Assembly: GCA_946479535.1 (NCBI GenBank)
Contig: CAMLGP010000210.1
Span: 1-5,947 of the forward strand
Length of the DNA stretch: 5,947 bases
Origin: an uncultured Bacteroidota bacterium
GTDB lineage: Bacteria; Bacteroidota; Bacteroidia; Chitinophagales; Chitinophagaceae
Direction: 5' to 3'
Part shown: piece after piece, positions 5,055 to 5,947 of the stretch
How the letters are laid out: each line of letters opens with the position of its first letter
Numbering within the stretch: the stretch's first letter is position 1
Translations under genes and position numbers: made by a program
The notes under the pieces: generated by a model
What the model was told of the DNA's origin: nothing
What the model saw: the letters and a program-made list of their open reading frames with translations, nothing else
The model's database searches: none

Positions 5055-5947
5055 ATGTCTTCCCAACTATACGACTTTGGAATGATCGGTCTGGGCACCA
5101 TGGGCAGAAATTTACTGCTCAATATGGCCGACCATGGATTTGCTGCAATTGGATACGATAAGGATATCACCAAAACAGCCCTGCTGGAGTCATCAGCCAG
5201 CCCCGGTACAACAGTAAAAGGAGCCTCCAGCCTTGCAGAAATGGTGGGATTGCTAAAACCCCCTCGCCGGATCATGATGCTGGTGCCCGCCGGTCCCATT
5301 GTGGACGCCGTCATTAAAGACCTTTTACCCCTTGTAGGGCCTGGAGATATTGTAATTGATGGAGGCAATTCCCATTATACAGATACGCTGAAGCGGATCG
5401 ATTACCTGAAAGGCAGGAATATTCATTTTGTGGGTATGGGTGTTAGCGGTGGTGAGCATGGAGCCCGCACCGGACCAAGCATAATGCCCGGGGGTGATCA
5501 GGAGGCCTGGCAACAGCTAAAACCCGTGCTGGAAGCCATATCAGCCAAGGTAGGCCCTTCAAAGGAGCCCTGTGTAGCCTATATGGGTAAGGCCGCCGCT
5601 GGACATTATGTAAAAATGGTCCATAATGGTATTGAATATGCCATCATGCAACTGATCAGTGAAGTGTACGATGTAATGAAACGGCATCTTGGCCTCAGCA
5701 ATGATGAACTGCATGCCATATTCAAAAGATGGAACGAAGGTGAACTGCAATCCTACCTGATAGAAATTACAGCAGCTATCTTCCTGATTGAAGATGCGGA
5801 AACAAAGAAGCGACTTGTTGATCTGATACTGGATAAAGCAGGTGCAAAAGGAACCGGCAAATGGACCTCACAGGATGCCATGGACCTGGGCGTACCCGTA
5901 CCTGTTATTGATATGGCAGTGATCATGCGCTCTATTTCTGCAATAAA
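5055..5947 (+). CDS. gnd: 6-phosphogluconate dehydrogenase, decarboxylating (3' end cut off by the window edge)
   Basis: Oxidative pentose phosphate enzyme converting 6-phosphogluconate to ribulose 5-phosphate and CO2 with reduction of NAD(P)+. The first 297 residues of roughly 470 are visible. N-terminal Rossmann fold with GLGTMG (12-17); IDGGNSHYTDT (101-111); the SGGEHGAR substrate-binding motif (131-138); and AGHYVKMVHNGIEY (182-195), with the family's catalytic Lys187 and Glu194 plus His190/Asn191. The signature LDKAGAKGTGKW (259-270) has Ala where the family pattern usually shows Asn, Gln or Ser. At the end of the second beta strand the sequence is IGYDKD with Asp35, where NADP-specific enzymes usually carry an Asn-Arg-Thr motif that grips the 2'-phosphate, so NAD+ use is plausible. 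The start at 5055 is the first ATG before the fold and has no clear Shine-Dalgarno sequence. The gene diverges from korB over 182 bp. Confidence 0.96.
   Translation, partial: MSSQLYDFGMIGLGTMGRNLLLNMADHGFAAIGYDKDITKTALLESSASPGTTVKGASSLAEMVGLLKPPRRIMMLVPAGPIVDAVIKDLLPLVGPGDIVIDGGNSHYTDTLKRIDYLKGRNIHFVGMGVSGGEHGARTGPSIMPGGDQEAWQQLKPVLEAISAKVGPSKEPCVAYMGKAAAGHYVKMVHNGIEYAIMQLISEVYDVMKRHLGLSNDELHAIFKRWNEGELQSYLIEITAAIFLIEDAETKKRLVDLILDKAGAKGTGKWTSQDAMDLGVPVPVIDMAVIMRSISAI

Noticed and set aside
5051..5750. Minus-strand open frames opposite gnd
   Set aside because: They are antisense to a well-conserved 6-phosphogluconate dehydrogenase with intact motifs.
1..5947. A multi-gene undescribed defence, mobile or biosynthetic system
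   Set aside because: Gene orientations alternate, every gene but the secreted one belongs to a recognised family, and no operon, mobile-element ends or atypical composition tie them together.

Overview
This window reads as an ordinary chromosomal segment of an aerobic member of the Bacteroidota, most likely the Chitinophagaceae or a close relative. That placement is an inference from three things: protein sequences that resemble that lineage; promoter-like boxes of the Bacteroidota type TAnnTTTG instead of E. coli-like -10/-35 elements; and the near absence of Shine-Dalgarno sequences. I see no mobile element, CRISPR array, tRNA, rRNA or phage gene, and no convincing undescribed multi-gene system.

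Layout from left to right. A truncated minus-strand gene for heme A synthase (CtaA/COX15) runs off the left edge. It diverges over a 75-bp gap from a plus-strand RNase HII gene (rnhB). A roughly 280-bp non-coding stretch with small inverted and direct repeats follows. Next is a plus-strand gene for a 100-residue secreted, strongly basic protein with two EF-hand-like repeats, closed by a strong intrinsic terminator. The T-tract of that terminator contains the stop codon of the convergent minus-strand YciO/Sua5-family gene.

Across a 131-bp divergent gap lies a plus-strand cupin_8/JmjC-type Fe(II)/2-oxoglutarate oxygenase gene. It converges with only 14 bp to spare on the minus-strand korB gene, the beta subunit of a 2-oxoacid (probably 2-oxoglutarate):ferredoxin oxidoreductase. 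A 182-bp divergent gap then leads to a plus-strand 6-phosphogluconate dehydrogenase gene (gnd), which is cut off by the right edge.

All seven genes appear to be single-gene transcription units in alternating orientation (-,+,+,-,+,-,+). Each therefore probably has its own promoter, and there is no operon that ties functions together. Functionally they are housekeeping genes: heme A for cytochrome oxidase, removal of RNA from DNA, a tRNA/rRNA-related YrdC-fold protein, central carbon metabolism (KorB, Gnd), plus one uncharacterised hydroxylase-like enzyme and one uncharacterised secreted protein. The points most worth a second look are the small secreted repeat protein, the missing KxR motif in the YciO-like protein, the Asp at the cofactor-discriminating position of Gnd, the korB gene without an adjacent korA, and the very short 5' leaders implied by the promoter-like boxes.
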